Below are positions 12,843-25,160 of a stretch of 64,000 nucleotides of DNA, one piece after another. A program made the position numbers and the translations under genes. Below the pieces are notes generated by a model. The model worked only from the letters and a program-made list of their open reading frames with translations, was not told the origin of the DNA and made no database searches. The DNA is from Raphanus sativus (lineage: Eukaryota > Streptophyta > Magnoliopsida > Brassicales > Brassicaceae). The stretch is from contig NC_079514.1 in the NCBI RefSeq assembly GCF_000801105.2, positions 31,235,075 through 31,299,074 of the forward strand, written 5' to 3'. The first letter of the stretch is position 1. Each line of letters begins with the position of its first letter.

Positions 12843-13804
12843 TCCTGCGCTCGAATCTTTTTTTTTTCCCCAAATTGAAATTTATATATATAAGATGGGC
12901 CAAGTCCAGTTACAAGTTCAAGAACAAGACCCTCAAACCCAAGCAACACGAACCCAAAAAACAATCCAATACCGAACCAACATCGGTTTACACAAACCAG
13001 AAGAAAACCGGTCTGCTTCATCGAGTCGACACGTCGGGGAGACCGGACATGTGTAATGATCAGCACTGTCCGTACGCCACACGTCGCTTTCGTCTCAACC
13101 CGACCGACACCGCCTGAAACCGCCACTGGAGCTTCCTTCCCACACCTCTCGTTCCGTCTGAGCTCAGGATACCGACAAGCCTCCGACGGGACCAACCTTT
13201 TTCTTCTTCGCTTCATCTTCGTTCCAGAGAGCCTCATCGATCCAATCGAGAGCTCATCCGCCTAAACAAGTCGACACACCTCAAGCGCAAGAAGTCGAGA
13301 ACCGAAGAACCACTTACAAGCCACTAAAAATATCCGAAAAGATCCAAAGAACCGGATCCGCTAAAACCGGCAGCGCAAGACTGAAGAAGCCTTTGCCCTC
13401 CGGTGACTAAACCGACGATGGTGTAGCTGACGAAGCCTCCACCTCCCGGGAACAAAAGCCGACCTCGACGAAACTGTACGAGCCTCCGTCTCTCGGAGCA
13501 AGACACTAACTAAATAAAAACCAAAAAGCTTCCCCTCGTCGATCCTCAACACGACCGCACCATTACTCCAAAGTCAGAGCCGCTTCCGGTGACTGATCCA
13601 GAGCTCAGGCAAGGCGGAGGGAGAGGAGACGTGAAGAAAGCTGGGAACCAAAGCTTTTGCGGTTGCTCAAGGGGCTCCGGTGACGGCACGCACGCTCACG
13701 CGCCGGCCGCTCGCCGGACCCAGACTAGATATGCTTTTCTCTCTGCTTTTCTTTCTCTGCTTTTCTCTCGTTTCTTACGAATGTTTTTCCTGCACTCGAA
13801 TCTT
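12843..13804 (-). mobile_element. Second Sadhu-like retroposon, ~928 bp
   Basis: TCCTGCGCTCGAATCTT at 12843-12859 recurs with one mismatch at 13788-13804. The interior read on the minus strand starts with a GA-rich tract, passes through a GC-rich section (GAGCGTGCGTGCC) and ends in GGGG plus an A run. The GC-rich section and phrases such as CCGCCTTG...CTCTGG and GGAGTAA align with the element at 1336-2309, so both belong to one family. It has no long coding frame. It occupies part of the spacer where a PUP12 homologue would be expected from Arabidopsis gene order. Confidence 0.75.
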
Positions 13805-14297
13805 CAAAACATATTATTTTAAAAGATTTTATTCTTTGTTTTCTCATTTTTCCCGACAAAGCAATAAGAGAAGATATATTTGTTTTGAGAGAGACTTCTT
13901 GAATTACAAGGTTACAAAAGAATACATATGAGAGAAATCAATCCATATATTGATATATGTATGCACTTACCTAAACTACGTACACTATTCCTCTCTCACC
14001 GGATGTATAAACAATCTCACAGCTTCATCAAATCCTCGCTGCTTCACTAATTAGTTACGTGTATTAGCCTATCTGAGGCATCTCCTTGGAACCAGAATCA
14101 AAGATACAAATGTGACATTATCAGGAATTAACTCAGGCTGTGTATCATCACCCTACACACATATAGCCAACATGTGCTTATGAAAGATGCATCATAGTTA
14201 GTTAGAAACTGTAACTGCGCCATCATTTTTATGTGAGTAGAAGAAGCAATCATCAGAAGACACTCCTCAATACTATGATCAATTCACCTGTGACTAT
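13805..14297. other. Intergenic region, 3' flank of the PPR pseudogene
   Basis: AT-rich spacer with no supportable coding region. It contains the 3' flank of the PPR gene on the minus strand. Confidence 0.5.
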
Positions 14298-15484
14298 TCA
14301 CCTATATTTGTAAAACCCATCTTCTTTCATTTTTCTGAACAACACATGAGCTTCAAGCTTAAAACCTTCCCTAAACAACGCTGATATCATTGTACTGTAT
14401 GTTACAACGTTAGGCTTCATCCCTTTGGACGGGAGGCTACAAAACAAATCAACAGCGTCTTTGAGTTTACCAGCTCTGCACATCCCTTGAATGATGATTG
14501 TATACGTAATAATATTAACATCAATCGCTCTCTTTTGTATATCCTCAAATATCAACAACGCTTTATCCAGCTTCCCGTTCAAACATAGTCCATGTAACAA
14601 AACGTTGTAGGTCCTAATACTGGGAGACACCCCACGAGAGACCATGAAAACATGAGGAGCTACAGAGATACGAATCATCTCGCTGTACAGCTCTCTAGCC
14701 TCCAGAAGCTTCCTTTCTTTCACAAACCCATCGATCAACGCATTGAAAGCGATTACATCAGGGTTGATTCTCCTCCTCATCATATCAACATCGTTGAGTA
14801 ACCTAACAGCATCACTCAACCTGCTGGAGTTACAAAGACCGTTCACGAGAGATGTGTAGGTGACGGCATCAGGTCTAACCCCATCGTTCTCCATCCGGTT
14901 TAACATGTCCATCGCGTTATCCACAAGTCCGTTTCTGCAAAGAGACTCGATGAGCGTGGTGTACATCACAACGCCGGGTTCGATTCCCATCTGATTAACG
15001 ATATACATGGCGTCTTCGGGTCTGTTCCTGAATCCACTGACGAGAGATGTGAACGTGATGATGTCGGGGCTAAATCCGAGTTTCATCATCCTCCCGAGAA
15101 AAGACGAAGCGAGATGAGGCCGAGAGGATCGGGAGAGGCAGTTCATGACGAGATTGCAAGTGTAGAGATCGTGCGGAATCCCTAACGTCTCCAGGTGGTT
15201 GCAGAGAGCGATGACGAGATCAAATCTCTTGGAGTTGGAAATAGCGGTTAGTAGCTTGGTGAAATCGACGGTGGATGGAAGGGGATGGGACTCGAGCATG
15301 CGAGTGAAGAGATCCAGAGCTTCGTTGAAGTGGAGACTGTTTCTCAGAATCGCTCGGTAATCGCGGAAAGCACGAAACCAGAGAGAGAGAGAGAGAGGCT
15401 CAAAAGGCGGCTAAAGTAAAAGGTGGTTCCCGAATCAACTTTCTCCATACGATGTCGATGAAGATGAAGAAACCTCGTCGCCAT
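14298..15484 (-). pseudogene. Pentatricopeptide repeat protein, damaged; At5g41170 homologue
   Basis: The minus-strand protein is built of 35-residue PPR motifs (for example VVMYTTLIESLCRNGLVDNA and NIITYTIIIQGMCRAGKLKD), the family that binds organellar RNA in sequence-specific fashion. The likely original start is MATRFLHLHRHR at 15484. The frame breaks within a CT microsatellite (plus-strand AG run near 15384-15400). The downstream part continues from about 15370 in another frame and is open to 14298. There is also an internal loss: EMIRISVAPHVF jumps straight to MVSRGVSPSIRTYNVLL, dropping what should be about three or four PPR units, and the total is ~130 residues shorter than the ~527 I recall for Arabidopsis. 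A shortened protein starting at 15299 could still be made but would lack the targeting peptide. Confidence 0.8.
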
Positions 15485-15788
15485 TAAACGCAACCAAGTC
15501 GATTCGATCGTTCCTCTCTTCAGAATCGTCGGTGGAGCTTCGATTCTGGATCCCTTGGAAGTAGGGGTGGACAAAAATAAATGGAACCCAAGTGACTTAT
15601 GAAATATCTAAAATAGATATTTTCTCTAAATCTCCCTAAGTCCAAACAACGTAGTTTTTTTTTTTTTTAAATTACATGAACCTGTGAACAAAGACACATT
15701 TGTTGTAAGACCGAGCAACCAGACCACTTGCAATTTCCTTAATTAGAATGAATATTAATATTTTTTTTAGAACAACATTTCATTGAAT

Positions 15789-16662
15789 TTAAATAGTATA
15801 TGGCCAATACAAATATTGTAACAACCAAGGAGGAGATAAAAAGCTAATAACATCTTCATGCTCATCTAGGATACGTCTGGAAAGTGCATCCGCTGCCGTA
15901 TTTCTTTCCCGATTAATTGAGCTCAAAGAACATTCCGTTAAGAGAGACATCCAATGTCTGATATCATGAATAATATTGCCAATCTGAGCATGTTGAAGTA
16001 CCACTTAATTAACAATCCTGTCCAATTCCATACAGTCACCTTCAAACCAGACATTACGCCAACCCTTTATCCATACTTGTTGCATCGCACATAAGAATCC
16101 TAATGTTTCACCTTGTAAAGGGGTTAAAACATTATCAATTCGAGTCATTCCAGCCCTCATAAGCACACCATTTGCATCCCGTAGAATCCAACCAATCCCA
16201 GCACATCTATCATTACTGCGAAAGCTGCAATCAAAATTACACTTCATCCAGCCTAAAGGAGGAGGTTCCCACATAGTAGATTTAGGACGAGGAGTAGGAG
16301 TAGACTTTTTTGCTAATGTAGAGTGTATTCCATTCTGCATTTGCCTCCGAGCTCTATAAATATCCTCCATTGGATGTACATTCCTTTTTGCAAACAGAAA
16401 CTCGTTTCTTGATTTCCAAATATACCAAAGCACCCAAAAGGATAATTTTGCAATCAAATGCAGAGTATCCTCTTGATGCATGAACTCAAATAAGGCCGAG
16501 ATATTTTCTTCAAGATCCTGAGACTGAGAATGAAATAGAGGTAATCCAGAACATCTCCAAGTCGCTTGAGCATGAGGGCAAAGAAAAAGAACATGATTAA
16601 TTGTCTTTTCCTCTGCGCAGCATCTCTGACAAGTTGGATCTGTATTAATTCCACGAGAACAA
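15789..16662 (-). pseudogene. LINE-type zinc-binding/RNase H remnant (5'-truncated)
   Basis: Read on the minus strand, the first part has the CxxC...H...C pattern and LCPHAQATW phrase of the reverse-transcriptase zinc-binding region (zf-RVT). This is followed by an RNase H-like domain (RVT_3 type): WMKCNFDCSFRSND, GIGWILRDANGVLMRAG, ETLGFLCAMQQ and, near the end, NRERNTAADALSRR. An in-frame TAA after ELDRIVN (about 16005) splits the domain, and a frame change separates the zinc-binding part. No reverse transcriptase core is present. This is the 3' end of a non-LTR retrotransposon; A-rich runs on the minus strand at about 15759 or 15655 may be its tail. Confidence 0.75.
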
Positions 16663-17083
16663 AGTTCTTAAGTTTGTGTCAAAAAATTAAAATATTTATT
16701 AGCCATTCATCGGATTTAACAAAAAAACAAACATGATCAAAGAAATTCAACATTTACCGTGGAACATCTTTATTCCGGTTTCTGAAATTTACAACCATGA
16801 AATGTAACTGAATCAACAATTAGAGGAGATATAAGCAAATGATTCGAAGGAGAAATATGAGGATTTACCAGAAGAGATGAAAAATGCATAAAAATCAGCA
16901 TGTGAATATGTTTTAATTTAACTGTGTAATCGTGGGATGGGAGGCCAAAATTAGGTTGACTTCGGTTTAGTGGTTATATATATAGCTTCCGTCTTTTTAA
17001 TGCCCATATAGGTTTAGTTATAACTTCCGTAATCAAAAATAATAGGTTTAGTAGTTATACTAATATGCAGATATAAGTAGTTA
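16663..17083. other. AT-rich spacer
   Basis: No gene, RNA or clear repeat boundary could be supported here. Confidence 0.45.
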
Positions 17084-18580
17084 CTAGATTTTGATCCGCG
17101 CTTAAAAGCACGGGTTTTTAAATTATAAACAAAATTGGATATGAATTAGTATATTAGTTTTGATACATATTATATGTTATAAAATTGTATTATATTGAAT
17201 AAAAAATTTTGTTTAAAATTATATAATTTATGAATTAGTTTACTTGAGATTTTGTACGTTCACGTTTATGTAACTCTCTCTTAGGCATGAAATTTTTGTT
17301 CAGATCCAAAAAATAAACTGAAACTGGCACAAAATAGATCAGATCTGGGATCATGGAAAAGTACCTATTGGATTTTTTTGACCTGTGAGTCTAAAATACC
17401 AATTTTTGTGTATACATATATTTGGGGATTTGAGATATATTTTCATTATACACATATTTTTGTAAGTTTTGGGTTCGTGTTTTCGGTTATAGTTTAAGGC
17501 TTCAAATAAAATTTAATTTTTAAAAATATATATTTCGGGTATTCCTATAAAAAATGGATTTTTTTTGGTTCATCGAGTAAGAATTAGGGTAAAATTTTGG
17601 GTTTTAAATATTTAAATATTTTTAGATATTTGTTTGATTTTTGAGTGTTTTTGTGTTTCGAATTTTACGGGAGTGTTTTGAGTCTTTTTAGGTCCTACAT
17701 ACCTGAATCGATCTGGACATATAATGTACTTATATTACATTTCCGGATCCAAAAGGAACCGATCTGAATCCGAACCAATTTTTTTTCAAATACCTAGTTA
17801 TATTCAAATGTCGAGAAAATGTATCCAAATATCAAGGATGCAAAGAACTCGAACCTGAAAAAAATGATTTATACCTGATTCGGATATCTGAATGTCCAAA
17901 TTTATTGTTTTATTAAATTTTATGTGCGTTTCATTAGAGTTAAACTTGTTGGGTTGGTGAGAATTAATGTTTACCTTGAAAAAATTTGGTATAGATTTAT
18001 AAGTTTTATTTTTGTTAAACAGAAAAAGCAAAAAAAAAGAGATTTATAGGATTTATAATAAATTTTAAATTATACTAAACCAAAAATTATTATTATAAGT
18101 AATTTTTTATAAAAAATATATATATATAATTTTATTTTAACAAATGGTTTACCAAAATGTTTTTATCTGATTTTGTAAATATTTTGAACTATATAAATAT
18201 AGAAATTAATTTAACGTAATAGTATCACGATTGTTATTTTTTATGTCTGGTTATCTATATAACATCGGCAAGATACGTCGGCAATATGTATCTTGCATAC
18301 TATTAACTTGTTTTGATTTTTTTATTACGTATGAATTGAATACGAATACATTCAAATATTAAGATGTGTAAAAGGTATATTAAATGCAAAAAAGTCGGGT
18401 GTATAGCGATAGGAACGTGAGGCATAATTATGTTATGAGCAAAATCTTAGTTTGGCATATAGTAATCGAATTAAGTGGAATTTATTAATTAAGGTAATAT
18501 AATGTATAACAAAAATTAAAGAGTCCAACAACTTTGTTTAAGTAGATTTTTTCAGAATGTTTCCCTTTTAATAGTATAGA
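17084..18580 (-). mobile_element. Non-autonomous Helitron (minus strand)
   Basis: On the minus strand the element starts TCTATACTATTAAAAGGGAA (ending at 18580 on the plus strand) and ends ...GATCAAAATCTAG at 17084. A GC hairpin (CCCGTGC, TTTTAA loop, GCGCGG) lies about ten bases before the end. These are the standard Helitron termini in Brassicaceae: 5' TC, 3' CTRR preceded by a hairpin, no terminal inverted repeats. A T follows the 3' end on that strand. There is no Rep/helicase coding region, so it depends on another element. The interior is AT-rich and non-coding. Confidence 0.8.
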
Positions 18581-19863
18581 CTAGATTTTGATCCGCACAA
18601 CCGTGCGGGTGATTATTTTCATTTTATACATATAAATATTTGATTTACATGATTAGTGGTATATAATTTTAATATTTACCATATTGGTAATATTTTAATA
18701 GAATAAATATTTTCAAACACAAAAATTACCATATATGTTAATCGGATTATCGTATGAATTAAATCTTTGACTGAATAACATATATTAAGTGTAATTTATA
18801 AAAAGTGCTTCATTTAAGTTATTAAACATAATACATTGTGTTTAGTTTTGTCATTTTAAATCTAATTTTTTATTTATTATCCATGTTTTTTGAGGTTTCT
18901 TATATTGTCTATTGGTTATTTAGATTTTTCTAAAATTTTGGATTATTTACAGTAAAATTTTCAATGTTAAAAGTTTTTATTTGCGATTCTTCATCTATCA
19001 TACATCACATTATATAATTAACACTTAAACCTACAACTACGATAATAAAAAAAAACTGGAAACAAAATATTCACATGAATTATATTTTTCTAATCATTTA
19101 TCTGTCATTTTTGTTATTGACATTAATTGGTACAATATCTATTAGACTTTCAAAATTGTATATGCTAAAAAAACGAAAACAATTAAATTACTGAATAATA
19201 TATGAATATGGTCCACATAAAAATGAGCTTAATTATCTTTTTGTAAAAGAAAGCAGTCCTATATCTATATTATTGAAATATAAAATTATACATGCTACTA
19301 TATTTAATAACATAAACTAAATACATTTTCAAAATATCATTTGTAGACCGACCATTCATATCAATAGCATATTTTCAAAAATATTAATAAAATTCTGAAT
19401 AAACAAAATAAAATTTTAGAGATCAAAGATTTAATTGAAAAAATATTAGTTAAATTAATATCACAAATTTAATACAAAATTTTACATATGTTTAATATAG
19501 TTACATAATTAATTAGATACTTAAAAGGTTTATTTTAGTAAAAAATGAAATATATATTTATACTTAAAATAATTACGAAATATACATGTATATTTTAAAT
19601 AAATACAAAAGTAGTTACATATTTAAAAATGTTTGTTTTAGTGAAAAATGAAATATATATTTATGTTGTAAATAAAAAGATATGAAAAGATTTTTTCAAA
19701 TGTAATTCAGAGAAAATATAGGAATAACTGTTTAGGTTTTTCTGAATAATTAAAATATTTCAAATATGCATACAATAATTCATTAAACAACTTTCTAAGA
19801 GGTGGTCCAAATTAAAAAAATCACACATGAAATAAGTCATGACTTCTCTTTTAATATAATAGA
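18581..19863 (-). mobile_element. Second non-autonomous Helitron, abutting the first
   Basis: Minus-strand 5' end TCTATTATATTAAAAGAGAA (plus-strand end 19863) and 3' end ...GGATCAAAATCTAG at 18581, with a perfect 6-bp hairpin stem CCGCAC/GTGCGG. Its CTAG end joins base for base to the TC start of the neighbouring Helitron, so the two are in head-to-tail tandem with no spacer. Interior non-coding. Confidence 0.8.
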
Positions 19864-20950
19864 TAGATATATAGATTTTGTTTTTTTTTTTAATTTGACC
19901 AAACATTATCAATTGGTCATACTTGTGTTTTAATAAAAATATACTAGATTCTGGCGTATATTTTCTATTTTAGTTTTTTATATTTGAATTTTAATCATAT
20001 TTATGTTTAGAATTAATTTAATTTAATATAATTTTGGTTACTATATTAAATATGTCAAGTTCCATAACTATACATACACTTGTACCATATGTATTCTATA
20101 AATTATTTTTAAACTTTAAAAATAAAGTTTGCAACATATTATATTTTCTTAGTAGTTACCTAATATAATAAGTCAAGAGTATTCGTATCTAAAAAACTCA
20201 ACTCGGAATCAACCCGAAAATCAAAGTCTTATACTCTATTAGACATTGTCTATATACTCGAACAGTTTTTAAATTATTATATCCAAAAACCAATATCAAA
20301 CACAACCCGCATCGAAAACCGAACAAAATTATTGAAAATGTTAAAAAACTTAATTTTTAATATATTTTGTTATATATATATATGGTTAATATGGTCTTAA
20401 TAACTTTAAGTAAAATCATATTTAAGATAAAAAATTTAATCGAATAACCTATTTAAAACCCGTTGTACTAAATGAGTTTATATGAACATTTATTTCTAAT
20501 AAAAGTTCATTTAACCCCTCTAAACTCTATTTTAACATCATGTGCTTTATTAATTGATAAATTTAATGTTTGAGTAAAATATTTAAAATTTGAATAAATT
20601 AATGTCTGGTTGAATAAGTTTCAGTTTCTTGGACTGAGATATAAGTTATGTTGCTGTAGTGTGGTAATGGTTTTTGAAAAGATATATCAAAGTTTATTAT
20701 AGTTAGATATTATATTGTAATAATCGGTTAAAATAGTATATGTTTTCTTTTGTAATATTAGGGGTGAAAATAAAAAATGAAACTATTATGAGTGTTTTAT
20801 TTTGTATTTCTTAACAAATATAAAGTGTCTATAATTTAATAAATACAATTTATACTTCTTAACAGAAATTATGAGGAATAATTAATATATCATTATAGAC
20901 AGATATGTCAATGATGTAACTGTAAGGATACTCTCAACTTATAAAACAAA
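19864..20950. other. AT-rich repeat-like DNA without a gene
   Basis: Very AT-rich. ACTAGATTCTGG near 19944 may be a decayed Helitron end, but hairpin and partner terminus are not convincing. No coding region is supportable. Confidence 0.45.
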
Positions 20951-21700
20951 ACAAAGCACAAAACATCTCTCTAAAATAAACGCTCCTCCATCTCTCTAGA
21001 AACCGACGGTTGAATCTCTTTGTTCCAGACCGGCGTTTTGTCGGTGCCGGAGGCGCCACTCCTTTCTCTAGCTCTTTTTCTATTTGCTCTCTCCATCACC
21101 GCTCTGATCCTTCGTCGATATGCAAGCGGTTCTGAATCTAGCGAGCCCTATCCGAAGAATCTATTGTAGATTGACAGAGACGGTCTTGACTTACTTTGGA
21201 GCAGCGGTGAGACCTCGAAGTGACGGTGGTGGAGTGGGTCGGCTTTTAGGGTTGGAGGATATCCCAGATCTAACTTTCCTCTTTTTAAGATCTGCGGAGA
21301 ATCTTCTCTCGACGGCGGCGCGTGACATGGTCAGAGGCCTCCTTCACCCTGGATCTTCACTCCTGTGTGACGGTGAGATTACCGGAGAAAATATTTGACA
21401 GTTAGAAGAAGGAATCTTCGTCCTCTGGTTCTCAGAGACGACATGTACTGGGGTTTTGCGACAATTGAATGGTCAACCGGAAAAGCGAGCACCGCAGTCG
21501 TATGTGGTGGAGCTCTACATCCCAGCGCCAGAGTTGATGATGTGGCTCATTCAGGTGGTATGTGTTTCACTATTCCGGATGCTCAGCTTTCTTTGCCGGT
21601 TCGTGTCTATGTCAAAGCCCGACTTTCTCAGTCCGGACTCTATGTCTGGTTTATGGCTAAGGATCAGGCAAGAAACTCCGATGGCTCAATTGATATACCA
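20951..21700 (+). other. Unassigned GC-richer segment, possible retroposon or gene fragment
   Basis: After a CT-rich leader (20960-21000) the composition becomes markedly less AT-rich than its surroundings. Open frames of ~90-110 codons (21120-21398, 21395-21703) overlap, but none shows a domain I recognise. The layout (pyrimidine-rich start, GC-rich body) is reminiscent of the two Sadhu-like elements, but I could not align them. It stops where the putative LTR begins at 21701, so its 3' end may be cut off by that insertion. Confidence 0.35.
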
Positions 21701-23007
21701 TGATTTTGACCCACTTTTAGGCATGGTATATTGGTATTTTAGGATATATCCTATCCATTCTTGGGTATATATTGCATATTTATAGGTACCGGAGCTAGTG
21801 GAAGAAAGATGATGATTTTAGAGAATTTTGGAGCATTAAAGAGTTTACACCCGAGAAGGACCGTATCGACCACTCGAGGTCGACAAGGAGAGACACGCGT
21901 CGATCGATGTACACTCAGTACTATCGATCGACACTTAGCCGCAGAAGCCCACATTTGGTCACAACCGACTTGAAGCCCAATACACCATCTATTTACCATA
22001 ATTCCCCTAACGTGTTTTAACCTAATTATTCTAGTATTTAAGTCTTGCCTATGTGTTTTAGCAGACAATGGTTTTTCTAATATAGTTTTTAGTTTCATAG
22101 TTTTGGTGAGAGAGAGAGTTGTCAAATCTGAGAGCATTCTTGAACACCATTTATTTATCTATTCTATTTACAGAGCTTTCTATGATTTTGTCTATGTCTT
22201 ACTTGGCTATGTCTGAGTAGACACCTTTGTTAGATTTAGGGTTCAAATAGTTATGAGGGATTAGCCCAAAATATGATTACCTGAGCATGTGATATTCATC
22301 TTAGAAGATCATGCTTAATGCTTGTGTAGGAGTAGTTAACCTACACATGAATACAAATATACAATCATTGGATCTATTTTCTTTGAGCTAGCAGTTTACC
22401 TGGAACAAGCGACAGCTGACTGAGTGATTGTTTGGTGAACTGTATTCAACCTACGATCGGTAAAGCTTATTAGTAGCGGATCGATCGATACTCATATAGA
22501 GTGATCGATCGATAGACGCGGGGTAAATGACAATCAATATATTCGACAGCATATCGATGGATACATGCGACAGCAAGTCGATCGATACGTGCGACATAAT
22601 ATCTATCAATACCTTAATCTATGGCTCGCCAGGGGCGTGTTCATCGGTTCTAGTTATTAGATGGTCGCAACGACAGTTGGGCTATTGCTTAGTTGGGTTC
22701 TTTTATATCATGCAAGCATCTCACATAGGAATCATACCTCTATAATCGTGATAACCTGAATAGTAACCTTAGATCTAACTCTTTTAAATTATACTAGTTA
22801 ACCCATCCAATCATCTTGAGTAATTGTCCTGCTCAAAATAGTTTCCTTGTTTACATTTATTTTCACTGCAATAATAATCTTCAGTCTAGCTTAGTTATAA
22901 TAAGATCTATTGATTCCTCAGCTCCTTGTGGATTCGATCCCTAAGTACTAAAATTGACCTCTTTTGATGAGAGTAATATTGCTATAGGGTAATTTGAGCA
23001 AGTATCA
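21701..23007 (+). mobile_element. Putative 5' LTR of an Athila-like Ty3/gypsy element
   Basis: The segment begins TGATTTTGACCC and ends ...AGTATCA, the TG...CA borders of an LTR, about 1.3 kb long, four bases before a primer-binding site. It contains several CGATCGAT palindromes (22480-22600), which also fill the start of gag. The 3' LTR is not in the window, so the left border is inferred from the TG and the composition change only. Confidence 0.55.
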
Positions 23008-23011
23008 AATT

Positions 23012-23029
23012 TGGCGCCGTTACCGGGGA
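23012..23029 (+). other. Primer-binding site for tRNA-Asp-type primer
   Basis: TGGCGCCGTTACCGGGGA matches the complement of the 3' end of plant tRNA-Asp (with CCA) at all but one base. This is the primer site used by Athila-type Ty3/gypsy elements. It fixes the 5' LTR end at about 23007. Confidence 0.75.
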
Positions 23030-23122
23030 GCTTTGATCGTCATTAGATTTTATTTAAGTCTGGGTTTTACTTTCTGTTACTATTGTCACTGATAATTTTT
23101 TTTTACTTTTCTTTTCAGGTGC

Positions 23123-25160
23123 ATGCCCAACATAATTAGAAGCAAGGAAAAAAATGAATTATTGTCTGCTGACCCCGCTGCTTTGGAACGTTCAATCCGC
23201 AAACAGATCAGTTCCGCATCGATCGATACACCTGCCTGTGCATCGACCGATTCTCATCGCCAACTGTCTACCGAGTTTCAGTCACCGCCGATCGACACCA
23301 GTTCACCTACATCGATCGATCTCACTCTGACATCGATCGATACTATTTCATCCACATCGACCGATACTTTTCAGTACCCGTCGACTCACATCTTTCATCT
23401 GACATCGACCGATACCGCATTTTCGCGCATCGATCAATACTGAGAACATGGTCGTGACTTTAATACTCGGAACGGACGAACATGGAAACCTGCGTTACCA
23501 AGATGGTCACCTGCATTATGCAGCAGGTCAAAAGATTAATGATCAGGGGATCGCAATCCCTGATCTAGAAGCTGAAGCTGCTGCAGCTGCTGCTCAAGCT
23601 GCAGAAAAGGCCACCAGAAACAGATCACTGGCTGAGTACAACCGTCCAGATCAATACTATGCCAACAGATCTGCAATCCGCCCTCTAGAGATTCAGAGGA
23701 CCGATTTTGAGTTGAAGCCTATCTACTACACACTTGTAGGACATATACCCTACAGTGGAGCACCTAATGAGCATCCTATAGACCATCTAGAGAGGTACGA
23801 GGATCTCATATCAGTTATCAAAGCCAATGGAGTACCAGCTGATTACCTACTTTGCAAACTTTAAAAGCACTCTCTTATTGGAGAAGCTTTGCAATGGCTT
23901 AAACAACTATCATCAGGATCTCTTACATCCTGGAATGACATCAAAAATGCTTTCTTGATGAACTTCCTTGATGAAGCACGCGCAGAAGACTTGAGAACTA
24001 AGATTGCTACCTTCAAGCAGAAGCCTGCAGAACCTTTCAGACGCTGTTGGGTCCGTTTCAAGACCTATCAGAGAGATTGTCCACACCCTGGATTCAACCA
24101 AGTGCAGCTACTAAGCACTTTCTTCAGAGGATTAGACCTGGTCTACCAGACAATTCTAGATACAGTTAGTGAAGAAAACTTCAACACCAGGAATTTAGAA
24201 GAGGCTGTGAGACTTATTGAGAACTTGGCAACTAGCAACAGTAAGAACACTGACTATGAAAGGAGAAAAGCGGCCAATGCCTTAGGGATATAGCAGTTGG
24301 ACGAGATGCAAACCAAGCTGGATAGCTTTAAGAAGCAAGTCAGTTTTGCTGAAGATGTAGAAGTTATAGAGACTGATGAGGAAAAGGATGTGAAGTACAT
24401 AGGAAGATTCCAGAGATATGGGAATCAGAATCAGAACATGAATTTCTATGGCAACAGTCAGAGGAGCAACTTCAACCAGAATTCACAGTACTAGAAACCC
24501 TTCAGCAACAACAACTACAACAGCAACAAGAACCTCACAAATTCTTTCTACCAGAATCCACCACCACTTACTCAGGAGAGCAAGTTTGGAGCTATTCTTG
24601 ACTCAGTTCTAGAGGGTCAACAGAAGCTCACAGTGGATTTTAATGGGAAGATAGATGATGTGTACAATAGCTTGACCTCAAAGTTTGACACTTTGAGCAC
24701 TCATGTGAAGAAATTGGAGACACAAGTGGTTCAGACTTCTGAAGCTATCAAGAGACAAGAAGCTTTCATCAAAGCTAGAGAAGAAGATCTCATCAGACAC
24801 CACATCAATGCTATTGTGGTAGATGATTTATGGGTAGTGGATGAATATGGGAACCCCCATAAGAAGGTTGTTGGAGCCGGCAATGCTATGCATATTGACA
24901 CCCATCGATTGATAGAAGATGAACACGATCGATCGACATGGGAAGAGGACTATCCTTCGATGTTTGAGGTGTGAAATCTATCGACAGAGTCCATAAGATC
25001 TACGGCTACGAGCAACCCAGTTCGGATAATCACGCATGAAGAGTTCACAGAGAAACATCTGAACCCACTCCACCCTTCCGCCGATCGATCCGAAGAGGAA
25101 GAAATCGATCACCCTATTGCTACCGCCATCGATCGACATGACATTACTGTCATCAATCGA
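23123..25160 (+). pseudogene. Decayed gag of an Athila-like Ty3/gypsy retrotransposon
   Basis: The leader encodes a string of S-I-D-T/S-T-D-T repeats made from CGATCGATAC DNA repeats. Then come an Ala-rich helix (LEAEAAAAAAQAAEKA) and a Retrotrans_gag core: PIDHLERYEDLISVIKANGV, GEALQWLKQLSSGSLTSWND and PAEPFRRCWVRFKTYQRDCP, the capsid-like part that packages element RNA. The frame is interrupted by a stop near 23436, a frame change before 23448, and stops at about 23862, 24291, 24492 and 24972. An Asn-rich tract and a short coiled coil follow. No protease, reverse transcriptase or integrase is present: the element stops at about 25180, where the peptide-gene array begins. It is inactive. Confidence 0.8.
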
